A stretch of DNA of 64,000 nt from an uncultured Clostridia bacterium (GTDB taxonomy: Bacteria; Bacillota; Clostridia; Oscillospirales; Acutalibacteraceae): the NCBI GenBank assembly GCA_937884975.1, contig CAKZZS010000009.1, forward strand, positions 1 through 64,000, written 5' to 3'. The position numbers were made by a program, and so were the translations under genes. Below, piece by piece: positions 31,868-40,973 of the stretch (positions are counted from its first letter, which is position 1; the number at the start of each line of letters is the position of its first letter). The notes under the pieces were generated by a model, which ran no database searches, had not been told where the DNA came from, and saw nothing but the letters and a program-made list of their open reading frames with translations.

Positions 31868-31943
31868 GTAGGGGCTGACGAGGTCGTCAGCCCGCGGATT
31901 ATGATGTAACTTTATTCGGGATGTCCGGGAGGTCGTCCCCTAC
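31868..31943. repeat. MITE-like repeat with GTAGGGG/CCCCTAC ends
   Basis: 76 bp with inverted ends, containing a strong hairpin GGGCTGACGA/TCGTCAGCCC. A second, 100-bp member is at 50179-50278. It may double as the aspS terminator. Confidence 0.6.
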
Positions 31944-31955
31944 AATAACCTGTTA

Positions 31956-33737
31956 TTATTCCTGTATCTTTGTGATTTCAAGCGCAAGCTCGTCAAGCTG
32001 AATTTTATCAATAGCCGACGGCGCGCCGCTCATAGGCTCGCTTGCATTCTGCACCTTCGGGAACGCGACTACGTCGCGAAGCGAATCGACTCCGCAAATG
32101 AGCATTGCAAGTCGGTCAAGACCGATGCCCATTCCCCCGTGAGGCGGAGCAGCATAGTGGTATGCGTCAACAAGGAAGCCGAATTTTGCGTCAATTTCCT
32201 CCCGGGTCATACCCAAAAGCTCAAACATTTTATTCTGAAGAGCGCAGTCGGTAATTCTCATCGAACCTGATGACAGCTCGATTCCGTTGAGGACAAGGTC
32301 AAACGCCTGCGCCTTAACCTTGGATTTATCCGTATCAAGATACTGAATGCTCTCATCAAGCGGCATTGTAAACGGATGGTGAGCAGCAACCCATTCACCC
32401 GTCTCCTCATCAAGCTCAAAGAACGGCATTTCGGTAATCCAAAGGAAATTCCACTTATTTTCGGGAATTATATTAAGCTCCTTTGCAACGAGCAGTCGCA
32501 ACGCGCCCATAATCATAAGAGCTTTTCTCGTCTTATCCGAAACAATAAACGCCGCGTCTCCCTTTTCAACGCCGAGTGTGTTCATTAGCTCGTCAAGCTC
32601 GCCCTCTTTTAAGAACTTTGCAAAAGAGCAGTTTGGCTGTTCGTCGGCAAAACGGATGTAAGCCAGTCCCTTTGCGCCGATTCCCTTTGCGTGCTCGGTC
32701 AGCTTGTCGATTTTCTTTCTTGAATATTCGGCTGCGCCGCCCTTTGCAACAATTGCCTTAACCGAACCGCCGTTTAATACGGTATCCTTAAACACCGAAA
32801 AATCGGTCTTTGCCGCCCAGTCTGAAATATCCTGAATTTTCATATCAAAGCGAGTGTCGGGCTTATCCGAGCCATAGGAATTCATAGCCTCTTCAAAGGT
32901 CATTCTCGGAAGCTTTTCGGGCACGTCAACATCAAGGGTTTCTTTCATAAGACGTTTTATGAAGCCCTCCGCCATAGTCATAATTCCGTCACAGTCAACA
33001 AACGACATTTCAAGGTCTATCTGCGTGAATTCCGGCTGACGGTCGGCGCGCAAATCCTCATCCCTGAAGCAACGCGCAAGCTGAATATAGCGGTCAAAGC
33101 CGGCTATCATGGTAAGCTGCTTATAAATCTGCGGCGACTGCGGAAGCGCATAAAATTTACCGTTATGAACTCTTGAGGGGACAACATAGTCTCTTGCGCC
33201 CTCGGGAGTGGACTTAATCATCATAGGGGTTTCTATTTCAATAAAATCGTTTTCATAGAAATAGTCCCTTGCGATTTTTGCGATTTTATGGCGCATTAGA
33301 ATATTTTTCTGAAGGTCGGGACGGCGAAGGTCAAGATAGCGGTATTTAAGCCTCATCGCTTCGCTGGTATTGCTGTTTTCAACTATTTCAAACGGCGTGG
33401 TTTCAGCCTTTGAAAGAATTCTTAAATCCCTTACCTCAAGCTCAATATCGCCCGTGGGAATTTCCTTATTCTTGCTTGAACGCTCGCGGATAATACCCTT
33501 TGCCATTACAACGTACTCACTGCGAAGCGTAAACGCCTTGTCAAAAACCGCCTTATCGCTGTTCTCGTCAAAGGCGAGCTGAAGAATACCCGTACGGTCC
33601 CTTAAATCAACAAAAATGAGCGAGCCGAGGTCCCTCTGACGCTGTACCCAGCCGCCGACGGTAACCTCTTTTCCGATATCGCTTTCTCTGAACGTGCCGC
33701 AGTAGGCGGTGCGTTTTAAGCCTGTCATTTTATCCAT
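31956..33737 (-). CDS. aspS: aspartyl-tRNA synthetase
   Basis: 593 residues, the normal bacterial length. An N-terminal OB anticodon-binding domain (VGGWVQRQRDLGSLIFVDLRDR, residues ~27-48) is followed by the class II catalytic core with ARCFRDEDLRADRQPEFTQI (motif 2) and GMGIGLDRLAML (motif 3), plus the bacterial GAD insertion. It charges tRNA-Asp. Its ATG shares one base with the hisS stop, so hisS-aspS is a coupled operon. Confidence 0.98.
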   Translation of the reverse strand: MDKMTGLKRTAYCGTFRESDIGKEVTVGGWVQRQRDLGSLIFVDLRDRTGILQLAFDENSDKAVFDKAFTLRSEYVVMAKGIIRERSSKNKEIPTGDIELEVRDLRILSKAETTPFEIVENSNTSEAMRLKYRYLDLRRPDLQKNILMRHKIAKIARDYFYENDFIEIETPMMIKSTPEGARDYVVPSRVHNGKFYALPQSPQIYKQLTMIAGFDRYIQLARCFRDEDLRADRQPEFTQIDLEMSFVDCDGIMTMAEGFIKRLMKETLDVDVPEKLPRMTFEEAMNSYGSDKPDTRFDMKIQDISDWAAKTDFSVFKDTVLNGGSVKAIVAKGGAAEYSRKKIDKLTEHAKGIGAKGLAYIRFADEQPNCSFAKFLKEGELDELMNTLGVEKGDAAFIVSDKTRKALMIMGALRLLVAKELNIIPENKWNFLWITEMPFFELDEETGEWVAAHHPFTMPLDESIQYLDTDKSKVKAQAFDLVLNGIELSSGSMRITDCALQNKMFELLGMTREEIDAKFGFLVDAYHYAAPPHGGMGIGLDRLAMLICGVDSLRDVVAFPKVQNASEPMSGAPSAIDKIQLDELALEITKIQE

Positions 33738-35074
33738 TAGTTTTCGCCTCCGAGTATTGCTGTTAAATCCGCGTCATTTCCAAGGTCAAAGTCCTTGAGC
33801 GCATTTTCAAGCGCCTTTGTCTGAAAATCCGAAGCAAAGGCGTCAAGACTGATTTCTTCCTCTGTTCCGTCCTCCATATTTTTAATTCTGACCCTGCCGC
33901 TTTCAAGCTCGCTTTCGCCGAGCACGGTTGTATATGCGGCGCCGATTTTGTTTGCATATTTCATCTGCGCTTTGAGGCTTCTTCCGACAACGTCGTACTG
34001 AACCGACATTCCCTCTTTGCGAAGCTCATATCCGAGCTTGGCAGCCTTGAGCGCGCTTTTTTCATCCATTGAGACGATATACAGGTCGCACTTCTTCCTT
34101 TCGGGGAAGGCAACGCCCTGCTTTTCCATAAGAAGAAGCAGTCTTTCAAGTCCGAGTCCGAAGCCACACGCGGGAGTCGGATTTCCGCCGAGCTGCTCAA
34201 CCAGTCCGTCATATCTTCCACCGCCGCAGACGGTTCCCTGCGCGCCGATTTCGGAAGAAACGAATTCAAAAACGGTTCTTGTATAATAATCAAGCCCTCT
34301 TACAATAGTGGGGTTTACTTTATATTCAATTCCCATAGCGTCAAGCTGATTTTTAACGGACTCAAAATGCTCTTTACAGTCGTCACAAAGATAGTCAAGG
34401 ACTACGGGCGCGTCCTTACTTATCTTTTTACATTCGGGGTTTTTGCAGTCAAGAATACGCATGGGGTTTTTGTCAAGTCTTTCAAGACAGGTGTCGCACA
34501 GCATTTCCTTTTTTGACTCAAAATATTCCTTTAACGCCTTGTAGTAATTCTTTCTGCATTCGGGACAGCCTATTGAATTTATTTCAAGGCTTATGTTTTC
34601 AACTCCGAGGTAGTCAAAAATCTCACGGGCAAGCGAAATGATTTCCGCGTCAGCCGAGGGACTCGACGCGCCGAAATTTTCAACTCCGAACTGATGGAAC
34701 TCACGAAGCCTGCCTGCCTGCGGCTTTTCGTAACGGTAACAGGAGGTTATATAGCTCATCTTCTGCGGAGCGCCGTCGTTGAAAAGACCGTGCTCAAGAT
34801 AAGCCCTGACCGCGCCGGCGGTACCCTCGGGACGAAGGGTAATGCTTCTGCCGCCCTTGTCGTCAAAGGTATACATTTCTTTCTGAACAACATCCGTGGT
34901 TTCGCCGACTCCGCGCGAAAAAAGCTCCGTATGCTCAAAAACAGGCGTGCGAATTTCAAAAAAGCCGAAATTTTCAGCCGTCTCACGCATCGCCGCTTCA
35001 AGATACTGGATTTTATTGCTTTCATTCGGCAGGGTGTCAACAGTACCCTTTATTGCTTTTGTAACAAGTTCCAT
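33737..35074 (-). CDS. hisS: histidyl-tRNA synthetase
   Basis: 445 residues. Class II core with RPEGTAGAVRAYLEH (motif 2 region) and histidine motifs VRGLDYYTRTVFE and GGGRYDGLVEQLGG. An insertion contains four C-x2-C-like pairs (CPECRKN, CDTCLERL, CKNPECKK, CDDCKEHF), suggesting a zinc ribbon. The C-terminal anticodon domain starts near residue 335. First gene of the hisS-aspS pair. Confidence 0.98.
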   Translation of the reverse strand: MELVTKAIKGTVDTLPNESNKIQYLEAAMRETAENFGFFEIRTPVFEHTELFSRGVGETTDVVQKEMYTFDDKGGRSITLRPEGTAGAVRAYLEHGLFNDGAPQKMSYITSCYRYEKPQAGRLREFHQFGVENFGASSPSADAEIISLAREIFDYLGVENISLEINSIGCPECRKNYYKALKEYFESKKEMLCDTCLERLDKNPMRILDCKNPECKKISKDAPVVLDYLCDDCKEHFESVKNQLDAMGIEYKVNPTIVRGLDYYTRTVFEFVSSEIGAQGTVCGGGRYDGLVEQLGGNPTPACGFGLGLERLLLLMEKQGVAFPERKKCDLYIVSMDEKSALKAAKLGYELRKEGMSVQYDVVGRSLKAQMKYANKIGAAYTTVLGESELESGRVRIKNMEDGTEEEISLDAFASDFQTKALENALKDFDLGNDADLTAILGGEN

Positions 35075-35096
35075 ATTCTTTACTCCTACATAAGAA

Positions 35097-35121
35097 CGGG
35101 AGTACAGCTTCTGTACTCCCG
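35097..35121 (-). terminator. stem-loop between mgsA and hisS
   Basis: 11-bp stem CGGGAGTACAG / CTGTACTCCCG with a three-base loop. The T-tract is weak, so it may be an attenuator or processing site rather than a full terminator. Confidence 0.5.
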
Positions 35122-35128
35122 AAAATAA

Positions 35129-35536
35129 TCATTTTTCCTTGGGGTTGACAATGTCACGCCAGTCAAGGTCGCCGTGTTCAAGAGAATGAATCAGCGCCTC
35201 TGCAGTTGCAATATTCGTAGCAACGGGGATGTTATGAACATCGCAGAGTCGAAGCAGAGTTGCTTCTTTAGGCTCATGCGGCTTGGGATTCAGCGGATCC
35301 CTGAAAAGCAGAAGCAGGTCAATCTCATTGCAGGCAATCATAGCGGCAATTTGCTGGTCGCCGCCCTGCTGACCGCTTAAGAATCTTTTAATCTTAAGTC
35401 CGGTCGCCTCGGAAACGATTTTTCCGGTTGTACCCGTGGCACAAAGCGAATGACGGGAAAGCACTCCGCAATACGCAATGCAAAACTGTGTCATAAGCTC
35501 TTTTTTCTCATCGTGTGCAATTAAGGCGATATTCAT
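35129..35536 (-). CDS. mgsA: methylglyoxal synthase
   Basis: 135 residues from the ATG at 35536, chosen for GGGAGGGAG just upstream; a GTG at 35554 would place that site inside the gene. The family signature [13 protein letters not shown] places the catalytic Asp at residue 60. ATGTTG near residue 33 forms the phosphate loop. It converts dihydroxyacetone phosphate to methylglyoxal, a bypass for excess triose phosphate. Confidence 0.95.
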   Translation of the reverse strand: MNIALIAHDEKKELMTQFCIAYCGVLSRHSLCATGTTGKIVSEATGLKIKRFLSGQQGGDQQIAAMIACNEIDLLLLFRDPLNPKPHEPKEATLLRLCDVHNIPVATNIATAEALIHSLEHGDLDWRDIVNPKEK

Positions 35537-35628
35537 ATTCTCCCTCCCATTCACAATAAAAATAAACGCCGATAATGAATAATTATAAATATAATAACAA
35601 AAATATCTTCGGAATTCAACAATTCTTT

Positions 35629-36369
35629 TTATAAATTTGCAAATTTCAGCTCCACATTCTCGCCCTCAAGCCTTTTTGCTATCCGAAGGAAGGCGTTAAA
35701 CGCGGAATTTCTTGAAGAAAGAGGGCTGCCCGTTACGGAATAAAAGGCGACTGCGCTGTCCTCCGGCACGATTCCGATAAGCCTTACGCAGGTTTTGTCA
35801 ATAACCGAATCGGCGTTGAGAAATCTGCCCTTTCTTGACTCCTTTTTACGAAAGCGGTTTATTATAAGTCTTGCCTCGCCGTCAAAGCCGTATTCACGCA
35901 TTTTATCCGCCGCAACGCCTGCGCTTCTTACACAGACCTCGTCGGGAGTGGCAACCACCAGCGACATATCGGCAACCTCACTGCCAAGCCGCAGCATTTC
36001 GCCGAGTCCTGCAGGCGCGTCAAGAAAAATGTAGTCATACTCCCCTTTAACCTTTTGGATAATCGGCTCAAGTCCCTTTTGAGAAATGGTTTCGGAAAAG
36101 CTGACGGGAGCGCAAAGCAGGTCAGGGTTACCGTTTTCACCCTTGACCGTCGCCTGTTCAACGTTGGCTCTGTCCTCAAGCACATCGCCCCAGTCATAGA
36201 CGCATTTTTCAGTAACGCCTAAAATCAGGTCAAGACTGCGAAGAGAAACGTCCATATCAATAAGCAGCACTTTTTTATTCAGTTTTACAAGCGCTCTGCC
36301 GAGAAAAGCCGTGACGGAGGATTTACCCACGCCGCCCTTTCCGCTGGCAACAAGAAAAATGTTATGCAT
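35629..36369 (-). CDS. minD: MinD-like ParA-family ATPase
   Basis: 246 residues. Deviant Walker [10 protein letters not shown] (residues 10-18), switch I region [16 protein letters not shown] and Walker [10 protein letters not shown] are those of MinD. The C-terminal [14 protein letters not shown] could be the amphipathic membrane helix, though it is weaker than in model MinD. It positions the division site. It lies 4 bp after mrdA and ends the mre operon; neither minC nor minE is present in the window. Confidence 0.85.
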   Translation of the reverse strand: MHNIFLVASGKGGVGKSSVTAFLGRALVKLNKKVLLIDMDVSLRSLDLILGVTEKCVYDWGDVLEDRANVEQATVKGENGNPDLLCAPVSFSETISQKGLEPIIQKVKGEYDYIFLDAPAGLGEMLRLGSEVADMSLVVATPDEVCVRSAGVAADKMREYGFDGEARLIINRFRKKESRKGRFLNADSVIDKTCVRLIGIVPEDSAVAFYSVTGSPLSSRNSAFNAFLRIAKRLEGENVELKFANL

Positions 36370-36373
36370 TTCT

Positions 36374-38485
36374 TTACCTCAAAGGCGTATTAAAGCTTTC
36401 AACTCTTTCAGCCTCGCCCACCTGTGAAAAATAAGCGGTGTAAATATCCGCCGCTATCTGGGCGGTTGACGAACCCGTTTCCGCATTCTCAACCACAATG
36501 GCAATTGCTATCTGCGGATTTTCATACGGCGCAAAGGATATAAGCAAGCCGTTTGTGCCGCTTACGTTTTTTCCGTCAACTATCTTCGTAATTTCCGCAG
36601 TACCCGTTTTAGCCGCAACGTTTACGGGGCAGGAATTAAGCGCGCTGTTTCTTGCGCCGACCCTGCGCATACCCTCTCTTACGGTGTCAAAGGTCGTTTT
36701 CTTAAAGCCGGTTTCGTTAAGAACGGTAGGCTTCGTGTTATCGACAACCGTTTTTGTAAAGTCGTAGGATTTAACCGCTTTTACATAATGGGCCTGATAC
36801 CTCGTGCCGCCGTTTGCAATTGTTGCGCAGTAGGTTGCAAGCTGAACGGGAGTGAAAAGGTTGTCCGACTGGCCTATGGCTGCCTGAACCGTGTCGCCGG
36901 GGTACCAGGTGCCGCCCTGGGAGTTTCTGTATTCAATTGACGCAAGATTTCCGCTTGCCTCGCTTAATTCGACGCCTGTTTTTTCACCTAAACCGAAAAG
37001 CTTACAGTAGGTGTTCATCTTATTTATTCCAAGCTCCAAACCCGTTTCAAAGAAGAAAATATTACACGACTGGTTAAGCGCCTCGCGGACGTCAATATTC
37101 CCGTGAACTCCGAGGCATTTAAACGTCTGATCGGTAAATTTGCGGTAAACGCCGTTGCAGGTAAAGGTCGAAGATGCAGTGATAACGCCCTCCTCAAGTC
37201 CTGCGCAGGCAACTGCCGGCTTAAAGGTCGAACCGGGAGCATAGGTGTTCTGCAGAACCCTGTTCCACAGCGGAGAAGCCTTATCCTCAGTAAGAAGCGA
37301 ATAGTCCTTTTTATATGTGTTAAGGTCAAACGTCGGGTACGTTGCGCTCGCAAGAATTGCGCCGCTGTTTACGTCAACGGCAACTACCGCGCCTGCCGCG
37401 GGAAGATATTCGTTATAGGGGAGCTGACTGATACGTTTTTCAAGCGCTTCCTGGGCGATGCGCTGAAGCGTAGTGTCAATTGTGAGAATAACCGTGTCGC
37501 CCTGAACGGGATTTTTGGTATATCCCGTTTTTTTATTGCCGTTTGCGTCCTCAGTGGTTGTTCTTATTCCGTCCTTGCCCCTTAAATACTCCTCCATTGC
37601 GCTTTCGATGCCGAACTGACCGATTTTATCGTTAAGTCCGTAACCGTATTTCGCCTTAATAGAGGCGATTTCATCGCTTGAAAGCCCGGGGACCGCAAGC
37701 CTTTCCTCAAGGTCCGCCTTATGCTCCTCATACTGCTCGGCATTTATCGAATCAACATAGCCTAAAATATGCGGCGCAAGAGAGCCTGTAACGTATTCAC
37801 GGTAAGTAACTATCTGGACGTCAACGCCCCTGTAAAAATCGCTGTTCTCCTTTATATAGGAGATAATTGTCTCGGGCACGTCCTCGGCAAAAACATAGGG
37901 GTTATCCGTCGTGAAAAGGAGCTTTTTCATATTGTAGCAGACGGAAATAATCTTTATCTGGTCCTTAATCGGGTAACTCTCTACCTCGTAACGCTCAACA
38001 AGCGCGTCAAAGCAGTTTTGCGCAGAGGCGTAATCGTTCAGGTAAAGATAGTCCTTGCTTTTAAGAAAGGCGATATCGCTTTCCATATCCTCAATAAAAA
38101 CGGGCTTGAGGTTTTTGTCAAGCTCAATGGGTAACGCGTTTATCCACTCGAGCTTGTTTTTTTCAAGCAGCTTTATAAGCGCAATAATAATCTCGTTTCT
38201 TTCCGACTGCTTTGTTGCGGACGGAAAATACGAGCCGTCAAAAATAATGCTGTTTCCCTGACGGTTTGTAACGAGCGGATTTCCGTTTGTGTCAAGTATC
38301 TGTCCGCGCGCTCCCTCAACGGTGACGTTGCTTACGCTCAATGCGTCGTGAGCGGCGGAATACTCTTCGCCGTGGATAATCTGAACCGAAAAAAGCGCAA
38401 AGGCGAACACAACGAGCACCGCAACCGAAAGCCCGATAAGAAAAGCATATCTGCGCTTATCCCTTTTAAGAGCATCGCGGGTCAT
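36374..38485 (-). CDS. mrdA: penicillin-binding protein 2 (elongasome transpeptidase)
   Basis: 703 residues from the ATG at 38485, 8 bp after GGAGG. One membrane anchor (~15-38) is followed by the PBP dimer domain and a transpeptidase domain with the active Ser in PGSTFKP (about residue 419), SCN and KTGTAE. It cross-links lateral-wall peptidoglycan with the MreBCD complex encoded just upstream. Confidence 0.96.
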   Translation of the reverse strand: MTRDALKRDKRRYAFLIGLSVAVLVVFAFALFSVQIIHGEEYSAAHDALSVSNVTVEGARGQILDTNGNPLVTNRQGNSIIFDGSYFPSATKQSERNEIIIALIKLLEKNKLEWINALPIELDKNLKPVFIEDMESDIAFLKSKDYLYLNDYASAQNCFDALVERYEVESYPIKDQIKIISVCYNMKKLLFTTDNPYVFAEDVPETIISYIKENSDFYRGVDVQIVTYREYVTGSLAPHILGYVDSINAEQYEEHKADLEERLAVPGLSSDEIASIKAKYGYGLNDKIGQFGIESAMEEYLRGKDGIRTTTEDANGNKKTGYTKNPVQGDTVILTIDTTLQRIAQEALEKRISQLPYNEYLPAAGAVVAVDVNSGAILASATYPTFDLNTYKKDYSLLTEDKASPLWNRVLQNTYAPGSTFKPAVACAGLEEGVITASSTFTCNGVYRKFTDQTFKCLGVHGNIDVREALNQSCNIFFFETGLELGINKMNTYCKLFGLGEKTGVELSEASGNLASIEYRNSQGGTWYPGDTVQAAIGQSDNLFTPVQLATYCATIANGGTRYQAHYVKAVKSYDFTKTVVDNTKPTVLNETGFKKTTFDTVREGMRRVGARNSALNSCPVNVAAKTGTAEITKIVDGKNVSGTNGLLISFAPYENPQIAIAIVVENAETGSSTAQIAADIYTAYFSQVGEAERVESFNTPLR

Positions 38486-38519
38486 TTTGTTCACCTCCGT
38501 TAAAGGTTAAATGCGTTTT

Positions 38520-39038
38520 TCAGTATTCAACCGTATATTTTTTTGAAATATTTTTTATAACAAAATAGAAAATGAATGTTAAAAGAAAGCTGAACGCCGC
38601 GCCGGGAAAATAGTACCTGACAAAAAGGTACGCCGGCCGTTCGATTCCCTGCGCGGAAATGAAGAACATAACGTAGAGAATTGAATATAAAAGGCAGGCA
38701 GCCGCTGACAGAACAAGACTTGTGACAAGATTTTTCTGCATAAGATATCTTACAAGCACTCCTGCAACCGCGCATATTAAAAACAAAAGCAGCGCGTTGT
38801 AGCCGTCTCCGCCGCCGTGGGACAAATCCCAGAGCGCGCCTGCAAAAATTCCGAAAGCCGCTCCCCAGCGTTCCCCCTCAAAAATTGCAATGCAAACGCA
38901 AAGCGGAACGAGAAGAAAGACGTGAATGCCGAAAAGTGACGGGAAATACCCCTCGGTCAACTGAAGCAGGGCGCAAAGAATAATCACCGCCGCAATAAGA
39001 AGCCTGCGCTTGAGAAGAATTTTGGTTTGCTTTTCCAT
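38520..39038 (-). CDS. mreD: rod-shape protein MreD
   Basis: 172 residues, about five membrane segments, with the conserved LRGGDG-like stretch seen as WDLSHGGGDGYNALL. Its start shares bases with the mreC stop. Part of the elongasome membrane complex. Identification rests on membrane topology and its place between mreC and mrdA. Confidence 0.92.
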   Translation of the reverse strand: MEKQTKILLKRRLLIAAVIILCALLQLTEGYFPSLFGIHVFLLVPLCVCIAIFEGERWGAAFGIFAGALWDLSHGGGDGYNALLLFLICAVAGVLVRYLMQKNLVTSLVLSAAACLLYSILYVMFFISAQGIERPAYLFVRYYFPGAAFSFLLTFIFYFVIKNISKKYTVEY

Positions 39039-39877
39039 TATTTCTTCTCCCCGAAGTCGGTTATGATAAAGACGTCCTGAAGAGTGGTTATATCAATATC
39101 CGGCTCAATTATTGCGTTTGATGAAACGTTTGCCTCGTCCGCCTCGACGCTTACCACGGTTCCGATAATCAGTCCCCTCGGATAAATGCCGCCGATTCCC
39201 GACGTGCAAACGATACCTCCGCTCGTGACAACGGAGTTTCCGTCGAGACCGGAAAGCATACATCTTCCCTTGAGCGCAAGATTTGTATTTGAATTTACAT
39301 AGCCTATTTCACCCGAACGGATTTCATAAGCGCTGATGTTGACCTTCGGGTTAAAAATCGTATGAATTACGCAGGAGGAAACATTAACCTCCTTGACAAC
39401 TCCTATCAGGTGCTCCCCGTAAATTACGGGACAGTTCACCGTAACTCCGTCGGACGAGCCTGCGTTTACGGTAAACGAGCCGAAAACATCCGCCGAATCC
39501 CTTCCTATAACGGAAGCCGCGGCAAATTTATAATCGGGATTATCGTTTTTAACCTCAAGGAAGTTTTCGTAGCTTTCAACCTTTTTCTTGAGCTTTTCGT
39601 AATCGACAAGCTGACTCTGATACTCAATAACCTTGTTTTCAAGCTCCCTTACCCTTTCGCGGTATTCCGACGCGGAAACAAACGCGCCCGAAAAGTTCTC
39701 AAACTTTTCAGCCGCATAAGACGCAAGGCGCTGCAGGGGGCTGAAAACAACACCTGCAACGCTTGTTACGGGGCTTGTGCCGTTATTCGTTACCGCCGCA
39801 AAGAAAATTCCCAGCAGACAGAACGCGAGCATCAAAGCCAATATTTTAAATGAAGTTGTTTTAAAAAAATTCTTCAT
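39038..39877 (-). CDS. mreC: rod-shape protein MreC
   Basis: 279 residues. One N-terminal membrane segment, a coiled coil (residues ~70-108, REYRERVRELENKVIEYQSQ) and two beta domains ending in a glycine-rich region typical of MreC. Extracytoplasmic scaffold linking MreB and MreD to PBP2. Translationally coupled to mreD. Confidence 0.95.
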   Translation of the reverse strand: MKNFFKTTSFKILALMLAFCLLGIFFAAVTNNGTSPVTSVAGVVFSPLQRLASYAAEKFENFSGAFVSASEYRERVRELENKVIEYQSQLVDYEKLKKKVESYENFLEVKNDNPDYKFAAASVIGRDSADVFGSFTVNAGSSDGVTVNCPVIYGEHLIGVVKEVNVSSCVIHTIFNPKVNISAYEIRSGEIGYVNSNTNLALKGRCMLSGLDGNSVVTSGGIVCTSGIGGIYPRGLIIGTVVSVEADEANVSSNAIIEPDIDITTLQDVFIITDFGEKK

Positions 39878-39901
39878 AAAAGCTTTCCTTTTTAAAGCGA
39901 A

Positions 39902-40903
39902 TTATCTTTCGCCTCTGAAGAAATTGCCCTCAAGGCACATTCCCGTTCCGTCAACTACGCAGTCAAGCGGATTTTCCGCAACGTGAACGGGCATTTTTGT
40001 TTCAGCCTCAATAAGCTTATCAAGACCGCGAAGCATTGCACCGCCGCCCGTGAGCATAATGCCGCGGTCAATAATGTCCGCTGAAAGCTCGGGCGGAGTC
40101 TTTTCAAGAGTGCTTCTTATTGCGTCAAGAATCTGCTCAACCGGGTCTGTAAGAGCCTCACGGACCTCCGCAGAGGTAATTTCAATGTTCCTCGGAAGGC
40201 CGTCCATAAGGTTTCTGCCCTTAACGTCCATTGCGCCCTCGGCGTCATACGGATAAGCCGAACCCAATTTGATTTTTATATCCTCGGCTGTTCTTTCGCC
40301 GATAAGAAGATTATATTTTTTCTTGATATAGTTGATAATTGCCTCGTCAAAATTGTCGCCTGCAACGCGTACCGAACGGGAGGTAACAATATCGCCGAGT
40401 GAAATAACCGCAACCTCACTTGTACCGCCGCCGATATCAACAACCATACTGCCCGTAGCTTCCTTAATGGGAAGTCCGGCGCCGATAGCCGCCGCAAGAG
40501 GCTCCTCAATAAGGCTGACATATCTGGCTCCGGCGCTTTTTGCCGCGTCGTGAACCGCTTTTCTTTCAACCTCTGTGATGCCAGACGGGACGCAAATCAT
40601 AACTCTTGCCCTTGAAAACGGAGAAGAGCTGATAGCCTTTTTGATAAAAGCCATAAGCATTTCACTCGTTATTTCAAAGTCGGCTATAACGCCGTCCTTA
40701 AGAGGACGGTAAGCCTTAATTGAACCGGGCGTACGGCCTATCATTTCCTTTGCCTCGTTGCCGACTGCAACTACCTTTATGGGATTTTGTGTAATATCAG
40801 CCGCAACAACGCTCGGTTCGCGAAGAACTATTCCCTTGCCCTTAACGTAGACAAGAGTGTTTGCCGTACCTAAATCTATACCAATGTCCTGTGCAAATAA
40901 CAT
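39902..40903 (-). CDS. mreB: rod-shape actin homologue MreB
   Basis: 333 residues. Actin-fold phosphate loops [19 protein letters not shown] near the N-terminus and [13 protein letters not shown] mid-protein, plus the adenosine motif [11 protein letters not shown]. Forms filaments that guide lateral wall synthesis. First gene of mreB-mreC-mreD-mrdA-minD, and lies after the pnp terminator. Confidence 0.98.
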   Translation of the reverse strand: MLFAQDIGIDLGTANTLVYVKGKGIVLREPSVVAADITQNPIKVVAVGNEAKEMIGRTPGSIKAYRPLKDGVIADFEITSEMLMAFIKKAISSSPFSRARVMICVPSGITEVERKAVHDAAKSAGARYVSLIEEPLAAAIGAGLPIKEATGSMVVDIGGGTSEVAVISLGDIVTSRSVRVAGDNFDEAIINYIKKKYNLLIGERTAEDIKIKLGSAYPYDAEGAMDVKGRNLMDGLPRNIEITSAEVREALTDPVEQILDAIRSTLEKTPPELSADIIDRGIMLTGGGAMLRGLDKLIEAETKMPVHVAENPLDCVVDGTGMCLEGNFFRGER

Positions 40904-40936
40904 TGTTTAATCCCCTTCTTAAAAATTTGATAAAAA

Positions 40937-40959
40937 CGGAGCGGTGAAATTCCGCTCCG
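40937..40959 (-). terminator. intrinsic terminator of pnp
   Basis: 8-bp GC-rich stem CGGAGCGG / CCGCTCCG, followed on the minus strand by TTTTTATC. Confidence 0.9.
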
Positions 40960-40973
40960 CACTAAATTAAAAA